NCBI GenBank assembly: GCA_003454605.1
Contig: DMKD01000410.1
Coordinates: 1-7,640 of the forward strand
Direction of reading: 5' to 3'
Length of the DNA: 7,640 nucleotides
Origin: Spirochaeta sp.
GTDB taxonomy: Bacteria; Spirochaetota; Spirochaetia; UBA9216
Made by a program: the position numbers and the translations under genes. Positions 1 to 6,319 of this stretch are shown here, piece after piece. Position 1 is the stretch's first letter. Each line of letters opens with the position of its first letter. The notes under the pieces were generated by a model. It was not told the DNA's origin and did not search any database. It saw only the letters and a program-made list of their open reading frames with translations.

Positions 1-1
1 A

Positions 2-88
2 TTTACATCAGCAGCCCGATACCCAGTGGCAATGGGAGGAATCACAGTGGAGGAGCTGATAAAGCAGGATGGGCATAATCATATTTAA
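2..88 (+). CDS. 3' end of an unidentified rightward gene (partial)
   Basis: An open frame enters from the left edge and stops at TAA 86-88, giving 28 residues. The tail includes RYPVAMGGITVEELIKQ and ends DGHNHI. I do not recognise the family and assign no function. The frame is preferred over the other two forward frames because its codons (GTG GAG GAG CTG ATA AAG CAG) encode a plausible amphipathic helix and it runs furthest, overlapping the stop of the convergent minus-strand gene by 4 nt. A competing frame also stays open to TAA 76-78. The stretch is too short to prove coding, and no terminator is visible between the two convergent genes. Confidence 0.3.
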   Translation, partial: FTSAARYPVAMGGITVEELIKQDGHNHI

Positions 89-2079
89 TCGATATCAAGT
101 CCCGCAATATAATCGCTGAGTGATTTCCCAGCATTCTGCAATTCGGTCTGCTTTTTTGACTGCTTCTCATATAGGACGGTTATATCCTTTTCCTGTGACT
201 CAAGCTGGCCGGAATACTGTTCAAATAAGTCAGATTCTTTATCAAGAACCTTCATGTTTTCTCTGATCCTGCTCTGATCACGTACTATCCTGTTAATCCT
301 GCTGTTTAATCCGTTTATATCAGCACTTATACTCTCCACCCTGCGCTTGAGTTCAGATATCCGTTCAAAGGCCCGTTTCATTTCAGGATTTATCTGATTC
401 CATTCCATATAATAGACAAAGTCATTTATATGGAAACCTATCAGACTGTACTGGTTGGAGATGATGTATTCTTCCTTGACTATAGCAGGTTTCTCCCATT
501 CCGTGAGCCGGAAGCGGTATTGTGAGGGGGTTTCCTCGGCTATCTCGGGGCTGTCAATCAGTTTCCACCCTGAGTTTCGCGGATGTAGAATAAGAAGTTC
601 ATCCTCGTCGCCGCTGATGCGGTAAGAGGTCTGCCGTTCCATTCTGTCTGTCCGGTACAACAGGCCTTCGGAGATTTTAAGAGCCGTCATTACACGGTCT
701 GTGGTCTCTGAGCTCTTTTCAACCTCAAGCGAACCGTGAACGGCGTAGGTAAGCAGTCTTTCGCTATCGGGAAGCATCTCAGGCAGCAGCACATCGCCGC
801 CGTAGTAGCGGCCTTCAAGCACCGTTGCAGGTCCCGCAGCCCATTGGGCTCCGGTACTGTTTTTGAGCCTTATTCCCTTAAATACAAGGTTGTAAGACGG
901 ATCATAGACCCCGAGGGAAGTCCCGGCGCCTTCATGCTGGATGATCGGTATCATCGCAGATGACCTGGCATCAACAGTAACGGGATGCTTCACATCATAG
1001 CGGTAGAAGTTCCCCGAGCTCACCGCCGATGCCTGGGCCGCTACAGCCGGTGGACTGTAGGGCTCTTCTTCAGCATAGGCGTACACCTCATCAGCCATTG
1101 CCATCGACGGAGCATCATAGGCGGCGCTGCTGCGAGCAGCAGAGGGAGCAGGCGCATAGGATTTTTCATAGGCTGTGGTGCCGATAGGTCTGCTTGAGCC
1201 GGTACTGATATTTTCGCGCGTTACATAGCGCGGAGTCGCAAGATCCATGGTGAAGGCATTAGGCATGCCGGCGACGAAACCAAGTTGTACATCCTTCCAT
1301 GCGGTCCCTCCGGTATTCTGGACTATTGCCCATCCTTCGAGTCTAGGGATGCCGTCTTCATCAAGGACTATCCGGTAACTGGTTTTCCAAAGAGGCACTG
1401 CTCTGATATAACTCAACCTCACTCTGCGTTCGCCTTCTCCCTTGAAGGATATTTTCAGGGTGCGGACGGATTTCACCCGGGAGTCTGCAATAGTTTTCAG
1501 CGCAGCATTCAGTTCCTGCTGCAGTACCGGGTCGATGAATTTCAGGGTGTTCAAACCCGTTATATTGATTGGGCTGATGCCGCTGCTGTTCATGAGATTC
1601 AGGATGATCTGTTCGCCATCGTCGCTCTGTTGTTTTTCGATACTGAAAATACGTCCTTCAAGCTCACTGCCTTCGGTTGAAGCTGTTACCCATTCTCCCT
1701 GGGTGCGACGCACGAAGTCGAAAAGCGGAGGCGAGCCTGCAGGATTTATACGGAGGTCGCCGAGCACAACATTCAGGGGATCAGAGCTGTCGAAATTGAC
1801 TACATCAACGGTTCCTCCGTCGAGATCTTCGACGACGAGGCTTTTTAGAATATCGTTAATATCCTTGGGTTCAACCGGAAACAGGAGCACCTCATCGCCG
1901 TTTACGGTTGTTTCATGTACCATATGCGCAAGTCCTGCCGTATAGAGTGTGACCTTCGTTACAGGCAGTTCGGATGCGGAAACACCAGATCCGTTCAGTT
2001 CTGATACCCCTTCACCTGAAGCGAATACAGGGAGGGCGAGAATTAATAAAACGGCTATACATATGGTTACTCTATTCAT
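85..2079 (-). CDS. Exported DUF4139 (MuiA-like) protein with C-terminal coiled coil
   Basis: A 664-residue protein. Residues 1-20 form a signal peptide (basic N-terminus, hydrophobic core, VFA before SGEG) with no lipobox cysteine, so it is probably periplasmic or secreted. Residues 40-200 are beta-rich. Residues about 219-282 carry the DUF4139 core: RRVRLSYIRAVPLWKTSYRI, then GWAIVQNTGGTAWKDVQL and a GMPN turn. Residues 302-356 are low complexity, rich in Ala, Ser, Tyr and Pro. The beta-rich domain resumes at about 358-560. Residues 563-655 are heptad-like and rich in Lys, Glu, Arg and Gln, indicating a coiled coil. In typical MuiA proteins the coiled coil lies N-terminal to DUF4139, so the order here differs. 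The family's biochemical role is unknown; the name 'mucoidy inhibitor A' comes from a phenotype. There is no Shine-Dalgarno before the ATG, but the signal peptide starts exactly there. The gene is divergent from the sugar operon and nothing suggests a shared function. Confidence 0.85.
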   Translation of the reverse strand: MNRVTICIAVLLILALPVFASGEGVSELNGSGVSASELPVTKVTLYTAGLAHMVHETTVNGDEVLLFPVEPKDINDILKSLVVEDLDGGTVDVVNFDSSDPLNVVLGDLRINPAGSPPLFDFVRRTQGEWVTASTEGSELEGRIFSIEKQQSDDGEQIILNLMNSSGISPINITGLNTLKFIDPVLQQELNAALKTIADSRVKSVRTLKISFKGEGERRVRLSYIRAVPLWKTSYRIVLDEDGIPRLEGWAIVQNTGGTAWKDVQLGFVAGMPNAFTMDLATPRYVTRENISTGSSRPIGTTAYEKSYAPAPSAARSSAAYDAPSMAMADEVYAYAEEEPYSPPAVAAQASAVSSGNFYRYDVKHPVTVDARSSAMIPIIQHEGAGTSLGVYDPSYNLVFKGIRLKNSTGAQWAAGPATVLEGRYYGGDVLLPEMLPDSERLLTYAVHGSLEVEKSSETTDRVMTALKISEGLLYRTDRMERQTSYRISGDEDELLILHPRNSGWKLIDSPEIAEETPSQYRFRLTEWEKPAIVKEEYIISNQYSLIGFHINDFVYYMEWNQINPEMKRAFERISELKRRVESISADINGLNSRINRIVRDQSRIRENMKVLDKESDLFEQYSGQLESQEKDITVLYEKQSKKQTELQNAGKSLSDYIAGLDID

Positions 2080-2086
2080 AATAGAA

Positions 2087-2095
2087 ATGATAGCA
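2087..2095 (-). promoter_or_regulatory. Possible extended -10 promoter of the DUF4139 gene
   Basis: Read on the minus strand this is TGC followed by TATCAT, an extended -10 (TGn plus 5 of 6 matches to TATAAT). A poor -35 candidate, TGGATC, lies at 2110-2115 with a 17-nt spacer, which is acceptable because extended -10 promoters depend less on the -35. Only seven bases separate the hexamer from the ATG at 2079, so transcription would start at or next to the start codon. That agrees with the missing Shine-Dalgarno. No start-site data are available. Confidence 0.35.
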
Positions 2096-2178
2096 TAGCC
2101 GGGCGTACAGATCCAGCAGAATACCTCAATCCGGAATAGGTCTGCAACTCTTCAGTGAATTGCGACTGTAATCATTCT

Positions 2179-2208
2179 CTTTTAAAAGATAAAAATATAT
2201 CTTAAAAG
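2179..2208. repeat. AT-rich inverted repeat
   Basis: CTTTTAAAAGAT at 2179-2190 is mirrored by ATCTTAAAAG at 2199-2208, pairing fully except for a 2-nt bulge. The left arm also contains the perfect palindrome CTTTTAAAAG. It could be a weak hairpin or a protein site. It is followed by a G run, not a T run on the plus strand. On the minus strand CCCCC precedes it, and the A/T composition makes chance occurrence quite possible. Confidence 0.3.
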
Positions 2209-2347
2209 GGGGTGTATTTGATGAGAAACAGTGGAAAATAATTAATATTGTACGAAATATCTAATTTAGCTAGCTTTTTTGAAAAAATACTTAAAATATG
2301 AAAGAAAAATGTAATTATATTTGATATAGAATAAGAAATACAAATAA

Positions 2348-2362
2348 TTGATAAAATATCAA
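2348..2362. promoter_or_regulatory. Palindromic operator candidate, upstream site
   Basis: TTGATA-AAA-TATCAA is a perfect inverted repeat with 6-bp arms. It ends 9 bp before the -35 hexamer, centred about 52 bp upstream of the predicted start. A close copy (13 of 15 identical) lies at 2443-2457, and the core TGATAAAAT recurs on the opposite strand at 2403-2411, over the predicted start site. This suggests binding of a dimeric regulator of the sugar operon. No regulator gene lies in the window, so the family is unknown. It resembles an FNR box but has five rather than four central bases. Confidence 0.5.
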
Positions 2363-2371
2363 AACTTTTTC

Positions 2372-2400
2372 TTGACATATCGCAGTGCAGAGTACATAAT
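2372..2400 (+). promoter_or_regulatory. Sigma70-type promoter of the sugar operon
   Basis: A perfect -35 TTGACA (2372-2377) is separated by exactly 17 nt from CATAAT (2395-2400), a 5 of 6 match to the -10 consensus. The start site would fall near 2406-2408, giving a leader of about 150 nt before the kinase ATG. A/T tracts lie upstream. The near-consensus elements imply a strong promoter that would need repression to be controlled, which fits the operator candidates on either side. Confidence 0.7.
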
Positions 2401-2442
2401 CGATTTTATCAGGATTGGTTTATATCAAAAAAATATGAGTAA

Positions 2443-2457
2443 CTGATAAAATATGAA
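2443..2457. promoter_or_regulatory. Palindromic operator candidate, downstream site
   Basis: CTGATA-AAA-TATGAA matches the upstream palindrome at 13 of 15 positions, with the same arm length and 3-bp spacer. It lies within the predicted leader, centred about 43 bp after the start site. Centre-to-centre distance to the upstream copy is 95 bp, close to nine helical turns, so one regulator could bridge both. Local A/T richness weakens the case. Confidence 0.4.
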
Positions 2458-2532
2458 AATAATTAGGTGATACTGGTGAAAACTTTTGAAAATTTAATTC
2501 CGACCACAGTATTTTTTAGCACAAGTGAATCG

Positions 2533-2549
2533 CTTTAATTAAAGGATGG
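2533..2549 (+). promoter_or_regulatory. Kinase ribosome binding site overlapped by a palindrome
   Basis: AGGATGG (2543-2549) is a near-consensus Shine-Dalgarno, seven bases before the ATG at 2557, and supports that start. The perfect 12-bp palindrome CTTTAATTAAAG (2533-2544) overlaps its first two bases. The palindrome is all A/T inside, so any RNA hairpin would be weak. An ATG at 2546 lies in another frame. Confidence 0.55.
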
Positions 2550-2556
2550 AAAAAGA

Positions 2557-4098
2557 ATGGGATTATTTTTAGCTGGAATTGATATAGGTACCACAGGTTC
2601 AAAGGGAATGGTCTTTGATATAGACGGAAATGTTCTCGGAACCGCTTACTATGAATATCCCTGTACTTATCCGAAACCGGGCTGGGTGGAACAGGACCCT
2701 GATTTACTTGTTGACAGCGCAATGAAGGCGATGAAAGACGCGGTAAAAAAATCAGGAGTAGATTCATCTGAAATAGCTTCGGTCTCACTATCGGCTCAGC
2801 GCTGCTGCGGCATCTTTCTTGATAGGAATGAGAATCTTCTTCGTCCTATGATTTCATGGCAGGATAATAGAACTCCGGTTGAGGCTGAAGAGATCGCCGC
2901 TGCAATCGATCCAGTTGAATATTACAAAAAAACCGGTTATCCGAACAGCACAACCTGGCTCCTTTCAAAAATGATGTGGGTCAGGAAACACGAAGCCGAA
3001 ACCTGGGAGAAAACAGCACGCATCGTACAGATGCATGATTATTTTCTGCGGGCATTAGGTGTTGAAGATTACTATGTTGATCATAACGATGCCGGATACT
3101 TTGGTGTATATAACAATATTGATCATAGATGGGATGAAGAGCTTCTTGAAATGTTCGATATTCCGCAGAATATACTTCCAATCCCTGAGAAATCAGGAAC
3201 CCTGGTCGGAAAAGTGACAGCTGAGGCTTCGGCGCGATGCGGCTTGAGTATAGGTACGCCGATAAGTGTCGGTGCGGGTGATCAAAGCGCGGGATCTGTA
3301 GGGGCCGGGATTGTGCACAAGGGACTGCTCTCAATTTCAATGGGGACAGCAGGAGCTGTTACAGCATATCTTGATACTCCCTTCCGGGACCCGAACTGCG
3401 TAAGTATGGCAACTGCTCATCCAATTAACGGATGCTGGCTGATGGAAGGTTATCAGGCCGCCGCCGCCGGTGTATACCGCTGGTTTCGTGATGAGCTTGG
3501 TGCAGCTGATCAGCTTGAAGCAGAAAAACTCGGTAAGGATTTCTTTGAGTTGATGAACGATAAGGTTGCTGAGGTCCCCGCAGGCTCTAACGGGCTTCTT
3601 ATGATGCCGTATTTTGCCAGTGCGGGAACGCCTCGATATAATCCTTCCGCACGCGGTACAATAATTGGGCTTACCTTTGCTCATACCCGCTATGATATGG
3701 CCCGAGCGTTCATGGAAGGCATAACGATGGATATGCGGGACATGCTTAATGCGATGTCAGCATCAGGTGTTGAGGTCAAGCAGGGGAGAATTCTCGGTGG
3801 ACCTACAAAATCCGATGTATGGAACCAGATTCAGGCTGATATCTACGGCATCCCCGTTGATACACTGAAAGTCGGAGATGCAACCGTATTAGGTGCTGCC
3901 ATACTTGGCGGAGTAGGTGCGGGAATCTTTTCTTCAATAGAAGAAGGTGCTGATAAAATGGTAGCACTTGATAAAAGATATGAACCTGATATGAAGAATC
4001 ATGAACTTTACAGCAGGATTTATGATACATACTGCAGGGCATATGAAGGTCTTGAAGAAAAGGATGTTTTTAAAGCAATATCCGATCTTCAAAAATAG
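2557..4098 (+). CDS. FGGY-family carbohydrate kinase (xylulokinase-like)
   Basis: A 513-residue cytoplasmic kinase, close to the usual FGGY length of about 490-520, that phosphorylates a sugar or polyol with ATP. The N-terminal domain opens with the phosphate-binding loop GIDIGTTGSKG (residues 7-17, Asp9). SWQDNRT (100-106) matches the conserved W-x-D-x-R-type segment. GAGDQSAGS (239-247) contains the expected catalytic base Asp242. SMGTAG (261-266) is the second phosphate loop, and GGPTKSDVWNQIQADIYGIP (414-433) followed by GDATVLGAA (440-448) forms the adenosine-binding region. The XylB substrate segment QMHG is replaced by AQRCCG (80-85), nearer to the QR of glycerol kinase, so xylulose is not assured. 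It is the first gene of the operon, 88 nt before the binding-protein gene, implying it acts on the imported compound. The family call is firm; the substrate is open. Confidence 0.93.
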   Translation: MGLFLAGIDIGTTGSKGMVFDIDGNVLGTAYYEYPCTYPKPGWVEQDPDLLVDSAMKAMKDAVKKSGVDSSEIASVSLSAQRCCGIFLDRNENLLRPMISWQDNRTPVEAEEIAAAIDPVEYYKKTGYPNSTTWLLSKMMWVRKHEAETWEKTARIVQMHDYFLRALGVEDYYVDHNDAGYFGVYNNIDHRWDEELLEMFDIPQNILPIPEKSGTLVGKVTAEASARCGLSIGTPISVGAGDQSAGSVGAGIVHKGLLSISMGTAGAVTAYLDTPFRDPNCVSMATAHPINGCWLMEGYQAAAAGVYRWFRDELGAADQLEAEKLGKDFFELMNDKVAEVPAGSNGLLMMPYFASAGTPRYNPSARGTIIGLTFAHTRYDMARAFMEGITMDMRDMLNAMSASGVEVKQGRILGGPTKSDVWNQIQADIYGIPVDTLKVGDATVLGAAILGGVGAGIFSSIEEGADKMVALDKRYEPDMKNHELYSRIYDTYCRAYEGLEEKDVFKAISDLQK

Positions 4099-4099
4099 A

Positions 4100-4120
4100 A
4101 GGATTTTCGAAGAAAATCCT
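4100..4120 (+). other. Intergenic hairpin after the kinase gene
   Basis: AGGATTTTC (4100-4108) pairs perfectly with GAAAATCCT (4112-4120) across a GAA loop, starting one base after the kinase stop. No T run follows (the next bases are CAATTTAG), so it is not a standard terminator. It may be an RNA processing or stability element marking the 3' end of the kinase message segment. Confidence 0.5.
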
Positions 4121-4133
4121 CAATTTAGTGGAT

Positions 4134-4154
4134 AACCGGAGGGTGGTTCCGGTT
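4134..4154 (+). other. Second intergenic hairpin before the binding-protein gene
   Basis: AACCGGA (4134-4140) pairs with TCCGGTT (4148-4154) around a 7-nt loop rich in G and T. It is followed by A/T-rich sequence but no clean T run. With the preceding hairpin it fills most of the 88-nt gap, and could protect the 5' end of the downstream message or allow separate processing of the kinase and binding-protein RNA. Confidence 0.4.
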
Positions 4155-4186
4155 TAAAATATTAAAATTTCCTGAGGAGGAAAAAA

Positions 4187-5239
4187 ATGAAAAAACTGTT
4201 ATTAACAGTTCTGGTACTGGTTATAGCACTCGGTTCTGTCTTCGCAGCAGGTGAGCAGGAAGATGCTACAGAGTATGACTATGTAATTGGTAAGATCCCT
4301 TACACATTTGAGCATGCTTATCATCAGGCAGTATGTCGAGAAATTACAGAGTATGCTGCAAAAATGTATAACACTAAGGCTGTTATAATCGATGGTGAAA
4401 GCTCAGCAGAAGCAACACTTGCAGCAGTTGAAAACCTCATTTCACAGGGTGTTGACGGTATCGCTCTTCACTGTGGAGATGCCGGTCTGTCAGCAAAAGC
4501 TCTTGGTATGGCTCATGCAGCGGGAATTCCTATGGTAACTACACTTATCAGACCTGAAACCCTTATTGCTCCGCACATTCAGCCGCAGGAAACTCCTTCT
4601 TCTATCTACATGGGCGCAGAAGCTGCACGTCAGTGGAAAGCCGCACATCCTGACACTCCTATCAAAGTTGCTATGCTTAACTTCGGTGGAATTGAACAGG
4701 TTTGGGACATGAGAACTGGTGCTTTCTTAGAAGGTGTTAAGTCTGTAGATCCTAGCGCAGAACTCGTTACTATGCTTAACGGTCAGGGCTCAACTGTTAA
4801 ATCAATGGAAATTATTCTTGATGTTCTCCAGAGCGATCCCGGTGTTAACCTTATCTTTTGTGCAAACGACGAAATGGCTCTTGGTGCTCTTGCAGCATGT
4901 GAGCAGCTCGGTCGTGGAACGATGGATAATGGTGTTCCTAAGACTGAAATAATAGCTGGCCTTGATGCTTCATCGGCAGCACTTGTTAAGATTTTCGATC
5001 CTAACTGTTCTTTCAAGCTTACTCATGGTGCGGTTAAAGATATTGCTCGTGCAGAAGTTGATACAGTCATGGCTATGATCAACGGAGAGATTCCAATGGA
5101 TGAGTTCCAGGAAACTAGAGTTCTCAGTCCTACATTCGATTACTGGAACACTTCTCTTAAAGAAGCTCAGAGACACCTTGAAACTAACTTCTTTTACGAA
5201 GGCGATCTTGAAGCTGACGTAAAAGCCGCAATGAAATAA
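4187..5239 (+). CDS. Periplasmic sugar-binding protein of an ABC transporter
   Basis: A 350-residue protein of the periplasmic-binding-protein family that includes ribose, galactose and autoinducer-2 binders (Peripla_BP_4 type). Residues 1-20 are a signal peptide (MKK, Leu/Val core, SVFA) followed by AGEQED. There is no lipobox cysteine, so it should be soluble in the periplasm. The first lobe starts at about residue 31 (DYVIGKIPYT). AVENLISQGVDGIALHCGD (80-98) is the typical strand-helix-strand of the fold, FCANDEMALGALAA (224-237) is the conserved NDxMAxGA segment, and AGLD (257-260) corresponds to the usual G-D-ligand turn. An excellent Shine-Dalgarno, AGGAGG at 4175-4180, lies six bases before the ATG. 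Codon use favours T-ending codons such as CTT, GGT and GTT more than the neighbours, which may reflect high expression. Its ligand sets operon specificity but cannot be read from sequence. The five cysteines in the mature part (50, 96, 225, 238, 274) are more than I would expect. Confidence 0.93.
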   Translation: MKKLLLTVLVLVIALGSVFAAGEQEDATEYDYVIGKIPYTFEHAYHQAVCREITEYAAKMYNTKAVIIDGESSAEATLAAVENLISQGVDGIALHCGDAGLSAKALGMAHAAGIPMVTTLIRPETLIAPHIQPQETPSSIYMGAEAARQWKAAHPDTPIKVAMLNFGGIEQVWDMRTGAFLEGVKSVDPSAELVTMLNGQGSTVKSMEIILDVLQSDPGVNLIFCANDEMALGALAACEQLGRGTMDNGVPKTEIIAGLDASSAALVKIFDPNCSFKLTHGAVKDIARAEVDTVMAMINGEIPMDEFQETRVLSPTFDYWNTSLKEAQRHLETNFFYEGDLEADVKAAMK

Positions 5240-5250
5240 TCAATTTCATT

Positions 5251-5298
5251 GAAAAGGCAGTGATGTCTAATGACAGAGCTGCCTTTTCTTCTTTTTTT
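5251..5298 (+). terminator. Rho-independent terminator or attenuator after the binding-protein gene
   Basis: GAAAAGGCAG (5251-5260) pairs perfectly with CTGCCTTTTC (5279-5288). Inside the loop TGTC and GACA can add four more pairs. The stem is followed by TTC and seven T residues (5292-5298). It begins 12 nt after the stop codon. In sugar ABC operons a terminator here commonly lets the binding protein be made in excess while partial read-through supplies permease and ATPase. No fresh promoter with good hexamers was seen before the permease. Confidence 0.8.
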
Positions 5299-5326
5299 AG
5301 TCACAAATATCAAAATTACATTTTTT

Positions 5327-5332
5327 GGAGGT
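5327..5332 (+). promoter_or_regulatory. Ribosome binding site that fixes the permease start
   Basis: GGAGGT lies six bases before the ATG at 5339. The frame is open back to an ATG at 5270, but that codon lies in the loop of the terminator hairpin, lacks a Shine-Dalgarno and would add 23 residues partly encoded by the terminator stem and T run. The start at 5339 is therefore chosen. Confidence 0.8.
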
Positions 5333-5338
5333 ACACCG

Positions 5339-6304
5339 ATGACCGGGAAATTGAAGCTGCCGAAATTTCAATCGCAGTTACCGATTTTAGTGGGAATTAT
5401 TGTTTTAATGATGATTTTTCTGACAATAGTTTCCCCCAATTTTCTGAAGGTACAGAATTTCAGTAATATTCTTTTAAAAATCGGTATATATATATTAATT
5501 GCATCTGCAGCCAACTTGATTATGATAACAGGTAATCTCGATTTATCGGTTGGAGCTATTCTGGCTTTTTCGGGCATACTTCATGCCTATATGTGTAAGC
5601 ACGGAGTTCCCATTCCGCTGTCAATTTTAATTACCTGCCTTGCCGCAATGGTATGGGGTGTATTCAACGGTTTTGTTGTTGGTAAACTTAGAATTGTACC
5701 CGTTGTTGCAACCCTAGGTACAATGTACATGGCCGAAGGCCTTGCATTTCTTATAGCCCGTTGGGATGGTGGAACAAATATCATGCTCGGATTACCGGGT
5801 GCTTATACAAGGCTTGGACGTTATATGATGTTCGGAAAGATTCCTATTATCATTGTTTTTGTAGTGATAGTAGCCGCAATCTTTCTGTTTATAGAGAAGA
5901 AAACTAAACTTGGCCGTTTCAGCTTTGCAATAGGTGATAACCGATCCGCCGCTGAACTTTCAGGTATAAACGTAACAAAGGTAATTATTATACTTTACGC
6001 CCTATCAGCACTTCTGGCAGGATTTTCCGGAATCCTACAGTCATCGCGTGTTGGTCTTGCAGCTCCAAATGTAGGACGAATGATCGAAACCTATGTTCTT
6101 ATCGTCTGTGTTCTAGGCGGTACAAAGATGTCGGGTGGACGAGGGTCTATAATCGGCGTTCTTTTGGGCGCTGCAATTATTGGACTTCTTGAGAATGGTC
6201 TTAATCTGCTAGGTGTTGATCACTTCTATCAGGAAGTAGCCAGAGGTCTGCTGCTTATCATTGCCGTTATTGCTCAGAAAAACAGCAAGACAGTGAAAAG
6301 TTGA
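5339..6304 (+). CDS. Sugar ABC transporter permease (BPD_transp_2 family)
   Basis: A 321-residue inner-membrane protein, the usual length for RbsC/XylH/MglC-type permeases, which work as a dimer with one twin ATPase. About eight to ten hydrophobic segments are visible, including residues 14-32, 44-63, 92-114, 168-185, 215-233, 250-259, 268-286 and 301-312. Diagnostic segments are GNLDLSVGAILAFSG (65-79, matching the family's G-x-x-DLSVG), the cytoplasmic coupling loop AIGDNRSAAELSGI (197-210), and VLGGTKMSGGRGSIIGVLLG (258-277). The first Gly of the canonical GGIDLSVG is Thr here (TGNLDLSVG). The start at 5339 is supported by GGAGGT. It follows the terminator after the binding-protein gene and ends 15 nt before the ATPase gene, so the two are surely cotranscribed and probably translationally coupled. 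Transported sugar not determinable. Confidence 0.93.
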   Translation: MTGKLKLPKFQSQLPILVGIIVLMMIFLTIVSPNFLKVQNFSNILLKIGIYILIASAANLIMITGNLDLSVGAILAFSGILHAYMCKHGVPIPLSILITCLAAMVWGVFNGFVVGKLRIVPVVATLGTMYMAEGLAFLIARWDGGTNIMLGLPGAYTRLGRYMMFGKIPIIIVFVVIVAAIFLFIEKKTKLGRFSFAIGDNRSAAELSGINVTKVIIILYALSALLAGFSGILQSSRVGLAAPNVGRMIETYVLIVCVLGGTKMSGGRGSIIGVLLGAAIIGLLENGLNLLGVDHFYQEVARGLLLIIAVIAQKNSKTVKS

Positions 6305-6319
6305 CGGTGAGGTAGGAAC

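Larger units (their letters stand above)
2080..2556. other. AT-rich divergent intergenic region
   Basis: This 477-nt gap separates the leftward DUF4139 gene from the rightward sugar operon. From left to right it holds a possible extended -10 promoter facing left (2087-2095), an AT-rich inverted repeat (2179-2208), A/T tracts around 2274-2309 that may act as curved or UP-like DNA, a palindromic operator candidate (2348-2362), a strong sigma70-type promoter (2372-2400), a second operator candidate (2443-2457) and a leader of roughly 150 nt before the kinase. No convincing protein gene, tRNA or known riboswitch is apparent. Confidence 0.8.

Noticed and set aside
1442..1945. A 167-codon open frame on the plus strand inside the DUF4139 gene.
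   Set aside because: It is rich in Ser, Arg and Thr with no recognisable domain or ribosome site, and lies opposite conserved DUF4139 coding sequence. It is a shadow frame.
2212..2241. A tiny open frame (GTG at 2212 or ATG at 2221 to TAA at 2241) with a G-rich stretch before it, resembling a leader peptide.
   Set aside because: It lies about 165 nt upstream of the predicted operon start site, so it would not be transcribed from that promoter. At 6-9 codons it has no coding evidence.
2260..2310. Possible terminator around TTTAGCTAGC followed by a T run, and TTTTTTGAAAAAA.
   Set aside because: The GC-containing palindrome is only six to eight bases with no loop, and the T/A inverted repeat has no GC stem. 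Both are explained by A/T richness.
2348..2362. FNR binding site.
   Set aside because: TTGAT and ATCAA arms are present but separated by five bases rather than the four FNR requires. The second copy keeps the same five-base spacing, so a different dimeric regulator is more likely.
5270..5338. N-terminal extension of the permease by 23 residues from ATG 5270.
   Set aside because: That ATG is within the terminator hairpin loop and has no Shine-Dalgarno, whereas the ATG at 5339 has GGAGGT at ideal spacing.
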